Source: Ruminococcus sp. (lineage in GTDB: Bacteria; Bacillota; Clostridia; Oscillospirales; Ruminococcaceae). Taken from it: a stretch of DNA of 60,889 bases. The notes under the pieces were generated by a model. It was not told the origin of the DNA, made no database searches, and saw only the letters and a program-made list of their open reading frames with translations. Made by a program: the position numbers and the translations under genes. Shown piece by piece: positions 40,769 to 48,801 of the stretch. Positions within the stretch are counted from its first letter, which is position 1. Each line of letters opens with the position of its first letter. The stretch is taken from positions 1-60,889 of the forward strand of contig JAFWSI010000047.1 of the NCBI GenBank assembly GCA_017519415.1, written 5' to 3'.

Positions 40769-42333
40769 TGCTTATATTCCTTCTTTCTCAGGTATTTGAA
40801 TTGTATCTTGCCTATGTCCTTGGGTATGTCCTCAACGAGGACGACCCTGTCGGGTATCTTGTATGCGGAGAGCCTGCCGTCAAAGTATCTTGCCAGCTCG
40901 CCCCTCGTAACTTTTCCCCCGTCCTTTGGCTGTATATACGCCACTGTCTGCTGCCCTATGACGGGATGGGGCTCGTCAGTGACAGCTGCTGCCGCTATCT
41001 TCGGGTGAGTGAGGAGACAGGCCTCCACCTCCTCGGCGTGGACAAGGTTTCCGCCCCGCTTGATTATGCGCTTGCTCCTGCCGGCGAAGCGGACTATACC
41101 GTCTGGGAGCCTGTATACAAGGTCCCCTGTGCAGAACCAGCGACGTCCCTGACTGTCGGTGCGTATCTTTTCCGCGGAGAGCTCCGGGTTGCCGAAATAC
41201 TCCGTGATAACTCCGTCTGTGTATACGCAGAGCTCACCTGTTTCGCCAACGGGGACTTCCCTGTGCTGTTCGTCGATAACGCGGAAGTCGGTAAAGCTGA
41301 GCCTGCGGAAGTCGCTGGGGTCGGTGCCTGCGTCCCTGTCCGAATCCCACACCACCATGGTGCAGGTCTCCGAGGAGCCGATAACGTTTATGACCCGTAT
41401 GCCGAGCTTCTCCGTGAACACGTCGGCTATCTCCTTCGGGAGCACCTCTCCCGCAAAGTAGCAGATACGGACGCTTGAGAGGTCGTATCCGTCAAAGCCG
41501 GGTGTTGACAGCAGCACCTTTGCAAGAGTTGAGGTGAGCTGTATGACGGTTATCCTGTACTTCTGCACTGCTTCAAGGAAGGTGACGGGCTCGAACTGCG
41601 GCTGATACATCACCGTGCCGCCCTTCAGCGTCATCTGCTGTCCCATGCCGAAGCCTCCCTGATGATAGAGAGTCATGCCCAGCATCATAACGTCTCCGGA
41701 GCGGAAGCCGAGGTAGTCGCCCATATCTCTCTGCGCGGCGAAAAAGCCCCACGAGGGCACGGAAAGTATCTTGGGAGTTCCCGTGCTGCCCGAGGTGCAG
41801 GCGAGAGACATGGTGTGCAGCCTGTCGGGACGGTATATGCTGCATTCGCTGCTGCCGTATTCCGCTGTGAAGTCTTCTGCGGATATGCAGAGGCTGTCGC
41901 CGGGGATAAGGCTCCTCTCAGCAAAGCATACGATCTTTTTTACTGCCGTTCGCGGTGAAATAGAAGAGCTGACGGCGCCGATTATATCATTGTTTCTGTA
42001 GCGGCCGGAAACGAACATGAGCTTTACGGCAGCGGCGGGTATGAGCCCAGAGAGCTCCAGCGAGCCGCTCTGCGGGTCCATGGGTACGGGCTGAGCACCT
42101 ATCCTGACCGCCGACCAGAAAACCACATACCATTCTATGCTGTTGGGCATACATATGCCCACCTTGTCGTCAACGCCGATACCCAGTTTTTTCATGGCGG
42201 AGCCGAAGACCGCCGTCCTCTCCATGAAGCCTCCGTAGGTCAGTGTATCCCCGTCGATCACGAGGAGCGCCTTTCCGGGAGCTTCCTCTGCGTATCTGCT
42301 GTAATATCCGAAAAAATCCTCTGACATAATCAT
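40765..42333 (-). CDS. AMP-dependent acyl ligase (adenylating enzyme)
   Basis: About 522 residues. Core motifs are present: A3 TSGSTGTPK, A5 GSSETC, A7 FCTGDL, A8 RIIKRGGNLV and the A10 Lys in IGKIQFKYL. It would activate a carboxylic acid and load it on CoA or a carrier protein. Its direct coupling to carrier protein 2 suggests starter-unit loading. Start codons GTG 42336, ATG 42333 and ATG 42327 are all possible; I chose 42333, which overlaps the previous stop. Confidence 0.88.
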   Translation of the reverse strand: MIMSEDFFGYYSRYAEEAPGKALLVIDGDTLTYGGFMERTAVFGSAMKKLGIGVDDKVGICMPNSIEWYVVFWSAVRIGAQPVPMDPQSGSLELSGLIPAAAVKLMFVSGRYRNNDIIGAVSSSISPRTAVKKIVCFAERSLIPGDSLCISAEDFTAEYGSSECSIYRPDRLHTMSLACTSGSTGTPKILSVPSWGFFAAQRDMGDYLGFRSGDVMMLGMTLYHQGGFGMGQQMTLKGGTVMYQPQFEPVTFLEAVQKYRITVIQLTSTLAKVLLSTPGFDGYDLSSVRICYFAGEVLPKEIADVFTEKLGIRVINVIGSSETCTMVVWDSDRDAGTDPSDFRRLSFTDFRVIDEQHREVPVGETGELCVYTDGVITEYFGNPELSAEKIRTDSQGRRWFCTGDLVYRLPDGIVRFAGRSKRIIKRGGNLVHAEEVEACLLTHPKIAAAAVTDEPHPVIGQQTVAYIQPKDGGKVTRGELARYFDGRLSAYKIPDRVVLVEDIPKDIGKIQFKYLRKKEYKQ

Positions 42334-43448
42334 CACCCATTCAGCCTTTCCGCAATGAAGTCCGCCGCGATGTGTTTTATCCAGTGATACTGCTCTCCCA
42401 CGGGCATTGAGTGCATTATGGTCTCCTCGGAGACATAGGCGGGCTTATCCTCTATTCGTATGCACTCCTTATGCCCCGTCGCCTTGTCAATGAGACGCTG
42501 CGAGGCCTCGGGGGACATCCAGTTGTCGTCATCGCTGTAAACCATGAGGAAATCCGCATTATGTGTACCCTCCTCGAGGACCTTCATGCCCTCAAGATAG
42601 TCTTCGCCGTACTGGTACGAGCTCCATTTTCCCCGCTTCATCCACAGGGGTATGGAGTCCTGATCGGCAAAGTTCATAAGCAGAGGGAAAAGGCTTACAC
42701 AGGCTCTGATCCCCGGGTTCTTCACCGTAGCGCGGAAGGCGTAGCCGCCTCCCATGCACAGTCCGAAGTTCGCCAGTCTGTCACCGTTAAGCTCGGGACG
42801 GCTCTCAATGAAGCGGTATATGCCCTCAAAGGCTGCCTCCAGCTGTCTGCCGCCGCACTTGATATTGTTGTATATCAGCGCTCCTCCCGCTCCCGGCATA
42901 TCGGGAGCTATGACGGCTATGCCCCTTTCTGTGAGAGGAGCCGCAAGCATTTCGAGCTCCTCCTTGCAGCTGCCTATACCCGAATAGGTTATCGCTGCGG
43001 GGAAGCTCTCCGTGTTTCCGCCGCCGGGGTAGTGTATATAGGCAGGGAGCTTTCCGTACTCCGTATCTATCTCGGTATACTCCGACCTTTTCCCGCGGAG
43101 CTCCGTGAAGCGGCGGTAGCTTTCGGCAAGGCCGCCGTATATCTCCGTTTTGTGTTCAGGGTCCTCGATGTTTATCATAAAGCGGGCATAGTGACACTGT
43201 ACCGCCATTCTTGCATACTCCGCAGCGGAGACTTTATTTCCCGCCTTTTCGGCTTTGTCGCGCAGGCCGCTGTATCTTTCAAGCTTCTTCTGCCATTCTC
43301 CCAGCCACAGCTCCTGTATCTGTCTGCCGCTCCTTACATTTATCCCGTCAAGCTTTCTGAGTATATACTCGAGGTCGAAGGGATCGGCGCCGTAGAGCAG
43401 TGAGCGCGTGGTCACGGGATTGAGAAGTTCTCTTATCGCCCATTTCAT
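42333..43448 (-). CDS. Alpha/beta hydrolase with Cys nucleophile (dienelactone hydrolase/FrsA/Ayg1-like)
   Basis: 371 residues. The N-terminal helical part (about 1-115) precedes a hydrolase core with the nucleophile-elbow motif G-L-C-M-G-G, which has Cys in place of Ser, as in dienelactone hydrolase. The acid is probably in MVYSDDDNW and the His in the C-terminal EQYHWIKHI. The helical N terminus plus core resembles Ayg1-type polyketide hydrolases and FrsA. In this operon it may cleave or cyclise the product. Gap of 27 bases to the tautomerase gene. Confidence 0.72.
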   Translation of the reverse strand: MKWAIRELLNPVTTRSLLYGADPFDLEYILRKLDGINVRSGRQIQELWLGEWQKKLERYSGLRDKAEKAGNKVSAAEYARMAVQCHYARFMINIEDPEHKTEIYGGLAESYRRFTELRGKRSEYTEIDTEYGKLPAYIHYPGGGNTESFPAAITYSGIGSCKEELEMLAAPLTERGIAVIAPDMPGAGGALIYNNIKCGGRQLEAAFEGIYRFIESRPELNGDRLANFGLCMGGGYAFRATVKNPGIRACVSLFPLLMNFADQDSIPLWMKRGKWSSYQYGEDYLEGMKVLEEGTHNADFLMVYSDDDNWMSPEASQRLIDKATGHKECIRIEDKPAYVSEETIMHSMPVGEQYHWIKHIAADFIAERLNG

Positions 43449-43475
43449 ACATATATCTTCCTTTCGCAGCTCATT

Positions 43476-43826
43476 TCAGCCCGTATAGTGCCATGCGCTC
43501 TGTCTGTCCATTTCCGTGAACTGCATATATATCCGCCGCGGATCGGCGTTGGTATGCTTCCGTATGAGGCGCAGCATATTCTCGGATATGAGCTGTGATA
43601 CCCCCGTACTGCCGCAGCTGTGAGGCGGTATGTAACGGAACTCTGCAAAGAAGACCGTATCCTCGGAGGAGTCCATATACATGGTGCACTCGTCGAGGGT
43701 GAGCATGACCGCAGGCAGCGGCTTCCCGAGAATATGTGAGAGCTCTCCGGCCGCCTCGTCGAGAAAGGCGTTCCTTGCGGAGACAGAGCTGAACCTGTAA
43801 TTTGTCTTCATCTGTGCGATCGGCAT
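43476..43826 (-). CDS. MIF-like tautomerase
   Basis: 116 residues beginning M-P, so Pro would be N-terminal after Met removal, as needed for catalysis in the MIF/phenylpyruvate tautomerase family. The match runs over the whole length: LSHILGKPLPAVML in place of LAQATGKPPQYIAV of MIF, MYMDSSEDTVFFAEF, and RRIYMQFTEMDRQSAW in place of DRVYINYYDMNAANVGW. It probably moves a keto-enol bond in the pathway intermediate. Such a protein inside a ketosynthase operon is unusual. Confidence 0.75.
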   Translation of the reverse strand: MPIAQMKTNYRFSSVSARNAFLDEAAGELSHILGKPLPAVMLTLDECTMYMDSSEDTVFFAEFRYIPPHSCGSTGVSQLISENMLRLIRKHTNADPRRIYMQFTEMDRQSAWHYTG

Positions 43827-43846
43827 ATCATCGTCCTCCTTTCATG

Positions 43847-45058
43847 TTACGGCTTGTATTTTCTGAATATTAGGGTGGCATTGTGACCGCCGAAGCCGAA
43901 GGAATTGGAAAGCGCCGTATCGACTCTGTGCTCCTGTGCCCTGTTGGGGACGTAGTTCAGATCCAGCTCGGGATCGGGTAGACCGTAGTGTATGGTAGGA
44001 GGGACTGTGCCTGTCTCTATGGCCTTTATGCAGGCGATAGCCTCAAGAGCTCCGCCTGCACCGAGGGTATGGCCTATGGAGGCTTTCACTGACGAAACGG
44101 GGATCTCATAGGCGTGCTGTCCGAATACCTCCTTTATGGCCTTTGTCTCGTAAAGGTCGTTGAGAAAGGTGGAGGTTCCGTGAGCGTTGATGTAGTCCAC
44201 CTGACAGGGGGAGATACCCGCGTCCTCCAGGGCGAGACTCATGGACAGCGCCATGCCCTCTCCGTCTGTTTTCGGAGCTGTCATGCTGAATGCCTCGCTG
44301 CACATGGAGGCTCCCGCCAGCTCACAGTATATCCTTGCGCCTCTTGCTCTTGCGGAGCTCTCGGATTCCAGCACTAAGGTGCCGCCGCCCTCGCCCATTA
44401 TGAAGCCCTCGCGGTCTTTCGTGAAGGGACGGGCGGCTCTCTGCGGATCGGGATCCGAGGACATTGCAAGGAGCTGATCGAAGCCGCTTATGACCAGATG
44501 AGTCACCGTATTTGAGATACCTCCCGCCACGATCATATCGCACATTCCCGAGGCTATGAACTGCTTTCCGAGAGCAATGGCGTATGCCGAGGAAGCGCAG
44601 GCTGTGCTGACGTTGAAGGCGGGTCCCGTAAAGCCGTATTTTATGGAGATAAGAGCAGGGAGCTCGCTGGGCATTTTCTTGAGAGTGATGTTCAGGGGCT
44701 TTTCGAGCTCGGCGTCCTCATAGGAATTGTCGATCACTCCGAATATCACACCTGCTCTGCTCCCGTCGTATCCCGCTTCCTTGATCCCGCAGTCCGCAAG
44801 GGCTTCCCCCGCGGAGGCGAGCCCCATTCGCGTGGTGACCGTCGCTGCGTTCAGCTGACGCTTTTTCCAGTATTTTGCGGCTTCCTTTTCAAATTCTCCG
44901 TCCACCTCTGCCGCTACCGTCGTATCATGTCCGTCAAGGGGTATCCTTGTGATAGTTCTCATGCCGCATCTGCCCGAGATAAGTCCGTCCCAGTAATCCG
45001 AGGCTGTGCAGCCCACGGAGGTAACGGCTCCGAGACCTGTTATAACGACTTTTTCCAT
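43847..45058 (-). CDS. Beta-ketoacyl synthase (FabF-like)
   Basis: 403 residues with the full catalytic triad: Cys in STACASSAY, His in NAHGTSTFLND and His in ASIGHTLGAGGA, and the closing SFGFGGHNATL. The only condensing enzyme in the operon. The ATG at 45058 has AGAGG 8 bases upstream and is preferred over 45064. It probably condenses an activated acyl starter with an extender unit delivered by the acyltransferase, acting once or repeatedly. Confidence 0.92.
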   Translation of the reverse strand: MEKVVITGLGAVTSVGCTASDYWDGLISGRCGMRTITRIPLDGHDTTVAAEVDGEFEKEAAKYWKKRQLNAATVTTRMGLASAGEALADCGIKEAGYDGSRAGVIFGVIDNSYEDAELEKPLNITLKKMPSELPALISIKYGFTGPAFNVSTACASSAYAIALGKQFIASGMCDMIVAGGISNTVTHLVISGFDQLLAMSSDPDPQRAARPFTKDREGFIMGEGGGTLVLESESSARARGARIYCELAGASMCSEAFSMTAPKTDGEGMALSMSLALEDAGISPCQVDYINAHGTSTFLNDLYETKAIKEVFGQHAYEIPVSSVKASIGHTLGAGGALEAIACIKAIETGTVPPTIHYGLPDPELDLNYVPNRAQEHRVDTALSNSFGFGGHNATLIFRKYKP

Positions 45059-45080
45059 ATACATTACCTCTGATACAGTT

Positions 45081-46202
45081 TTAATTCAATATCCTGTCCC
45101 ATATCTCCCTGTCCGGACGTTTGTATGAGGAGAAGCCCGTTCTGCCATACAGCTCGTCAAGAGCCGCAAACAGACGATCTGTCCCGCAGTATCCGCAGTA
45201 CCGTGCAGGGGCTTCGGCAAGGCCGAGAACGTCCTGCACAGCATCAAGCAGGGTGGGAATATCTTTGTTATATCCTTTTGCTGCGTTGACTGTTTCGTTG
45301 AGTATCAGTGCTGTCATGTAAAGGGGAGCTTTGCTGAGATCGGCGGTTCCTGCGTCCTCACGCTCCGCCATAAAGGAAAGAAAGCTCCCTGTGCCTTCGG
45401 GGCAGCCCTCTGCCAGCCATTTCCTTATCCTTTCCGTACCGTAGCCGAGCAGAGCCCTGTTCCTTTCCGCAATGAAGCTGCCGGAGCTTCCCGACATAAG
45501 TCCGGGGCCGATGCTGTCCAGCATCTCAAAGGGCGCCGCTGCGGGGAAAAGCTCCCTCAGGGAATAATCGAGCTCCCTGACGGAGGCTCCGAGAAGCTCA
45601 CGGAGATATATGGCGTGAGAGACCGTGCAGGCGATCATCTGGTTGAGATACATATGGTATCCCTCCGTGAAGATGACAGGCCTTTTGCCTGCTGCTCTTA
45701 TGATATATTCGGCTCTTTCCGTGTATTCCCGCGGGTTTTCGGGCAGCAGGTTCAGCTCCGTGAAGTCCGTCAGCCTTACGGGAAAGAAGAAATGCATCCC
45801 GAAGCAGCGCTCTCTGTGGGGGATACCCTCAAAAACCGAGGAAATATCAAGAGAGGAGGTGTTGGTAAGCAGCAGACAGTCATCGGATACGGCCTGTGCC
45901 GCTCTTGCAAAGAACTCCTTTTTTGCTTCCATATCCTCGCATATGCTCTCGATTACCGCGTCGCAGTCTTTCAGCTTTGAAATATCGTCCGTGAAAAGGA
46001 AAGAGCCTTTCTTGAATTCGTACTGCTCCACGGTGAGCATTTTCCGTTTAAGTCTCTTCCCGAGGGAGCGCATGACGCCGTCGGTCTTTTCCTCCGCTCC
46101 CGAACGCGTTATGATAGTGAATTCAGCGTCGGGCAGCTTCCCGAAGAGCAGGGAGAATATTTCCTTTCCCATTTTTCCGAAGCCCGCTATGCCTATTTTC
46201 AT
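45081..46202 (-). CDS. 3-hydroxyacyl-CoA dehydrogenase-like protein
   Basis: 373 residues. The N-terminal Rossmann motif is GFGKMG; then come NTSSLDISS and the catalytic His in GMHFFFPV (family GMHFFNPxP). The C-terminal helical domain contains LNQMIACTVSHAIYL. It is of the FadB/beta-oxidation type, not the short-chain reductase normally used by polyketide synthases. In a biosynthetic direction it would reduce a 3-oxo to a 3-hydroxy group. Start overlaps the crotonase stop by four bases. Confidence 0.85.
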   Translation of the reverse strand: MKIGIAGFGKMGKEIFSLLFGKLPDAEFTIITRSGAEEKTDGVMRSLGKRLKRKMLTVEQYEFKKGSFLFTDDISKLKDCDAVIESICEDMEAKKEFFARAAQAVSDDCLLLTNTSSLDISSVFEGIPHRERCFGMHFFFPVRLTDFTELNLLPENPREYTERAEYIIRAAGKRPVIFTEGYHMYLNQMIACTVSHAIYLRELLGASVRELDYSLRELFPAAAPFEMLDSIGPGLMSGSSGSFIAERNRALLGYGTERIRKWLAEGCPEGTGSFLSFMAEREDAGTADLSKAPLYMTALILNETVNAAKGYNKDIPTLLDAVQDVLGLAEAPARYCGYCGTDRLFAALDELYGRTGFSSYKRPDREIWDRILN

Positions 46203-46903
46203 ATCCGCTCACCCCTTTCGTCGGGGTATGAGCCGATATAGCTCCTGTAACGGCATGGGACGAATTTTTCCGTATTCTCCGAGATATGTCCTATTAATGC
46301 CAGCGCTTCCTGAAATCCCTGCTTTTTCGGGACCAGTATATCCGCCCAGCCTATGGCGAGAGCTCTTTCCGCTGTTATGAGATCTCCGGACATAACCAGC
46401 TCATAGGCGTTCTGTATGCCGCATAGCTCTGCGGTACGCGCTATCCCGCCGAGAGCCGGAAGCATACCGAAGGCGGATTCGGGCTGACCAATGCGGGCGT
46501 TCTCCTCGGCTATCCTGTAATGGCTGTTGGCGGCTATCTCGCAGCCCGAGCCTATACAGAAGCCTGTGACCACACTGACGACGGGGAAGGGGAGCTCCCT
46601 GAGAAAGGTAAAGAAATGCTTCTGCCTGATATGTCCTTCCGGCAGGCTGCTGCCGTCGGTGAACTCCGCGGCGGTGCGCTCTGCAAGAGCTTCCACATCT
46701 GCTCCCACGCTGAAATGTCTGCCGGCGCCCCTTATTATGAGTCCCTTGTAAGCACGTTCTGCGGCAAGTTTTTCCACCCTTTCCATTACCGCTTCGTACT
46801 CGCGGAAGAAGTCCGCCGTCATAAGGTTGTTACGGGGCATATCCATTGAGAGTATGAGTATGCCTTCTCTTTCTTCAAGTATCATGCCTTTGTTATCGCC
46901 CAT
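46199..46903 (-). CDS. Enoyl-CoA hydratase/isomerase family protein (crotonase 2)
   Basis: 234 residues from the ATG at 46903 with GGAGGT 7 bases upstream. It has the oxyanion-hole region GRHFSVGADV, GFCIGSGCEIAAN and the second Glu region IGQPESAFGM, so both active-site acids seem present. It probably hydrates or dehydrates the acyl intermediate. It overlaps the degenerate crotonase gene by 11 bases. Confidence 0.88.
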   Translation of the reverse strand: MGDNKGMILEEREGILILSMDMPRNNLMTADFFREYEAVMERVEKLAAERAYKGLIIRGAGRHFSVGADVEALAERTAAEFTDGSSLPEGHIRQKHFFTFLRELPFPVVSVVTGFCIGSGCEIAANSHYRIAEENARIGQPESAFGMLPALGGIARTAELCGIQNAYELVMSGDLITAERALAIGWADILVPKKQGFQEALALIGHISENTEKFVPCRYRSYIGSYPDERGERI

Positions 46904-47336
46904 GGCTGCCACCTCCGTCCGCAGGAGCCATAAGGCGGTAAAAAGCCCTTGATTCGAGGTCCAGCACCTTCTTCGCGGGAGCTGTCCTCGCTGCGGCAAA
47001 GCAGGCGGTGATCTCCCTTATCTGCGCCACGGACTTGCCGTCGAACAGTCTTTCCGCGTAGTCCTCCGCTTCTGAGGAGCTTATGCGTATATCCGCCGCC
47101 GCACTGAGCTCCTTATCGGTATCGTCTCCGCAGACCGCCGCCGTCATGAACGGAGCCTCCGCAAGAAACCGCCGTACTGCCGACTTTTCCTCTTCGCTTC
47201 TGCCGAGGACTGCTCCGCAGTCGGGATAAATTATCAGGAGGCAGACATCGCTCCGAAGCTCCTCTGCGGAGAGGAGCTGATAAAGTGAGCTCAGTCCGCG
47301 TATCTCCGCGGCGAGTCCTTTTTTATAAACGTTCAT
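46893..47336 (-). CDS. Degenerate, shortened crotonase-like protein
   Basis: 147 residues. The first half matches the crotonase core with the catalytic part altered: PFMTAAVCGDDTDKELSAAA replaces PLITAAAINGGCFGGGLEIAL of crotonase 1, so the Gly-rich oxyanion loop is absent. The second half LFDGKSVAQIREITACFAAA matches LMEGKSISQIRAVTETAALA. About 90 residues between them are missing. It looks like a crotonase pseudoenzyme, perhaps a structural partner of the two active ones. It is intact as a gene, with 11-14 base overlaps on both sides. Confidence 0.65.
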   Translation of the reverse strand: MNVYKKGLAAEIRGLSSLYQLLSAEELRSDVCLLIIYPDCGAVLGRSEEEKSAVRRFLAEAPFMTAAVCGDDTDKELSAAADIRISSSEAEDYAERLFDGKSVAQIREITACFAAARTAPAKKVLDLESRAFYRLMAPADGGGSHGR

Positions 47337-47733
47337 CGTCGTTCCTCCCGATAAAATCTCTTATCCTGTCGGGTATATCGCAGATGATACGCTCCCTGTC
47401 AACGTATGCGAGTTTGCCTGCGACCCTGCATGAAAGGAGCTCCGCAGTTTCGTTTATCATATCGTGCCTGTAGCTGACTATGCCGCCGGAGCAGCTCAGC
47501 TCCGTTTCTATCCTTACCCTGTCGAACATTTTAAGCTCGCGGATATATCTCTGACGGCTCTCAAGTATCACGGGGAACAGCCCTTCTTCCTCAAGTGTGT
47601 CCGTAAGACCGTTGGAGCCGAGGAAATCCCACAGCGCCGTCTCGGAATACTGAAGATAGACGGAATTGTTCACATGGCCGAAGGAGTCCAGCTCATAGCC
47701 CCGTACAGTGAGTCTGTAGATGTGTTTTTTCAT
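47323..47733 (-). CDS. Hotdog-fold thioesterase (4HBT type)
   Basis: 136 residues with the signature YELDSFGHVNNSVYLQYSE, including the conserved Asp and the HVNN motif. It would release an acyl group from CoA or a carrier protein. It overlaps the crotonase 1 stop by four bases and the next gene by 14. Two thioesterases in one operon suggest separate release and proofreading roles. Confidence 0.88.
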   Translation of the reverse strand: MKKHIYRLTVRGYELDSFGHVNNSVYLQYSETALWDFLGSNGLTDTLEEEGLFPVILESRQRYIRELKMFDRVRIETELSCSGGIVSYRHDMINETAELLSCRVAGKLAYVDRERIICDIPDRIRDFIGRNDDERL

Positions 47734-48461
47734 AGCTTCCGTGCCTCCGCCAGTACCGCCTCGAATTTCCCCTTTGAGGGATCGGCGGCTCCGTCCATGG
47801 CAAGGGCTGCTGTTTCCGTTACGGCCCGTATCTGGGAAATGCTCTTTCCCTCCATGAGCTCCCTTACGAAGGCTACAGTTTCGCCGAAAGCGTCCCTGTC
47901 CCTGCTGACTCTGGTCACAAGCCCCATTTCAAGAGCCTTTTCCGCGCCCAGTATCTCTCCGCCCAGTATCATGGAGAGCGCCTTTTCCCGTCCTATCAGC
48001 CTGCACAGGCGTTCCGTCCCGCCCATGCCGGGGACAACTCCGTGTGTCACCTCGGGAAGTCCGAGAAAGGCGGAGGGCGAAGCTATCCTGAACTGACAGC
48101 TGAGGGCAATTTCAAGTCCGCCGCCGAAGCAGCCTCCGTTTATGGCGGCAGCGGTTATAAGCGGCAGCCTTTCTATTATGCGCAGAAGCTCCCTTGCTTC
48201 TTCAAGCTTCGCGGAGAGCTCCGCGGCGTCCGTCCCTCCGAAAAGGGAAACGTCGGCTCCGTGGGAGAAATGCCGTCCTTTTCCCGTAATGATAAGAGCC
48301 CCTGCCTGCGGATATTTGTCCGGAAGGGTCAGGAGCTCCCTGCGGTCTGCGAATCCGGGCTCGGCAAGCAGGTTTTTTGGACCGTTGTCTATGGTGAGCA
48401 CCGCAATGTTTCCCTCCACGCGGAGCTCTGATATATTCGTTCCTTGCATAGCGGTTCTCAC
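47730..48461 (-). CDS. Enoyl-CoA hydratase/isomerase family protein (crotonase 1)
   Basis: 243 residues with GRHFSHGADVSLF, the Gly-rich oxyanion loop GGCFGGGLEIAL and GLPEVTHGVVPGMGG, so both Glu regions are present. The GTG start at 48461 overlaps the carrier protein stop by four bases; an ATG at 48449 is possible. Its C terminus resembles the degenerate crotonase in the same operon, indicating a shared origin. It likely acts on acyl groups on carrier protein 1. Confidence 0.88.
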   Translation of the reverse strand: MRTAMQGTNISELRVEGNIAVLTIDNGPKNLLAEPGFADRRELLTLPDKYPQAGALIITGKGRHFSHGADVSLFGGTDAAELSAKLEEARELLRIIERLPLITAAAINGGCFGGGLEIALSCQFRIASPSAFLGLPEVTHGVVPGMGGTERLCRLIGREKALSMILGGEILGAEKALEMGLVTRVSRDRDAFGETVAFVRELMEGKSISQIRAVTETAALAMDGAADPSKGKFEAVLAEARKL

Positions 48462-48760
48462 TGATCTGTTATGTCGTTGCCGTACTGATATATCCTGCAG
48501 AACATATCCACAACGTCCTTCATGGTGTTCATGGGGGTCCTGAGCATATATTTTCCTATGCTCTGGAGCTTAACGTCAAGACCGTATTTTTCCGCAGTCA
48601 TCTCGATAAGCTCCACGAACATCAGTGAATCGCTGCCAAGGTCGTTCTGGGGATCGGTCTCCATGGTTATGCTGCTTCTGTCCGTTTCACACTCCTCGGC
48701 ATAGTAGTCGAATATCATGTCCCTGATCTCTTGTCTGATCTCTTCTGTGATCTCTTTCAT
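48458..48760 (-). CDS. Acyl carrier protein 1
   Basis: 100 residues from the ATG at 48760, which has GGAGGT 7 bases upstream. The phosphopantetheine Ser is in LGSDSLMFVELI near residue 45. It carries a longer N terminus than carrier protein 2 and lies between the acyltransferase and crotonase genes. Confidence 0.88.
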   Translation of the reverse strand: MKEITEEIRQEIRDMIFDYYAEECETDRSSITMETDPQNDLGSDSLMFVELIEMTAEKYGLDVKLQSIGKYMLRTPMNTMKDVVDMFCRIYQYGNDITDQ

Positions 48761-48801
48761 TTGTGGCACCTCCGTAGAAAATTATATAGTAAATTTAATG
48801 T

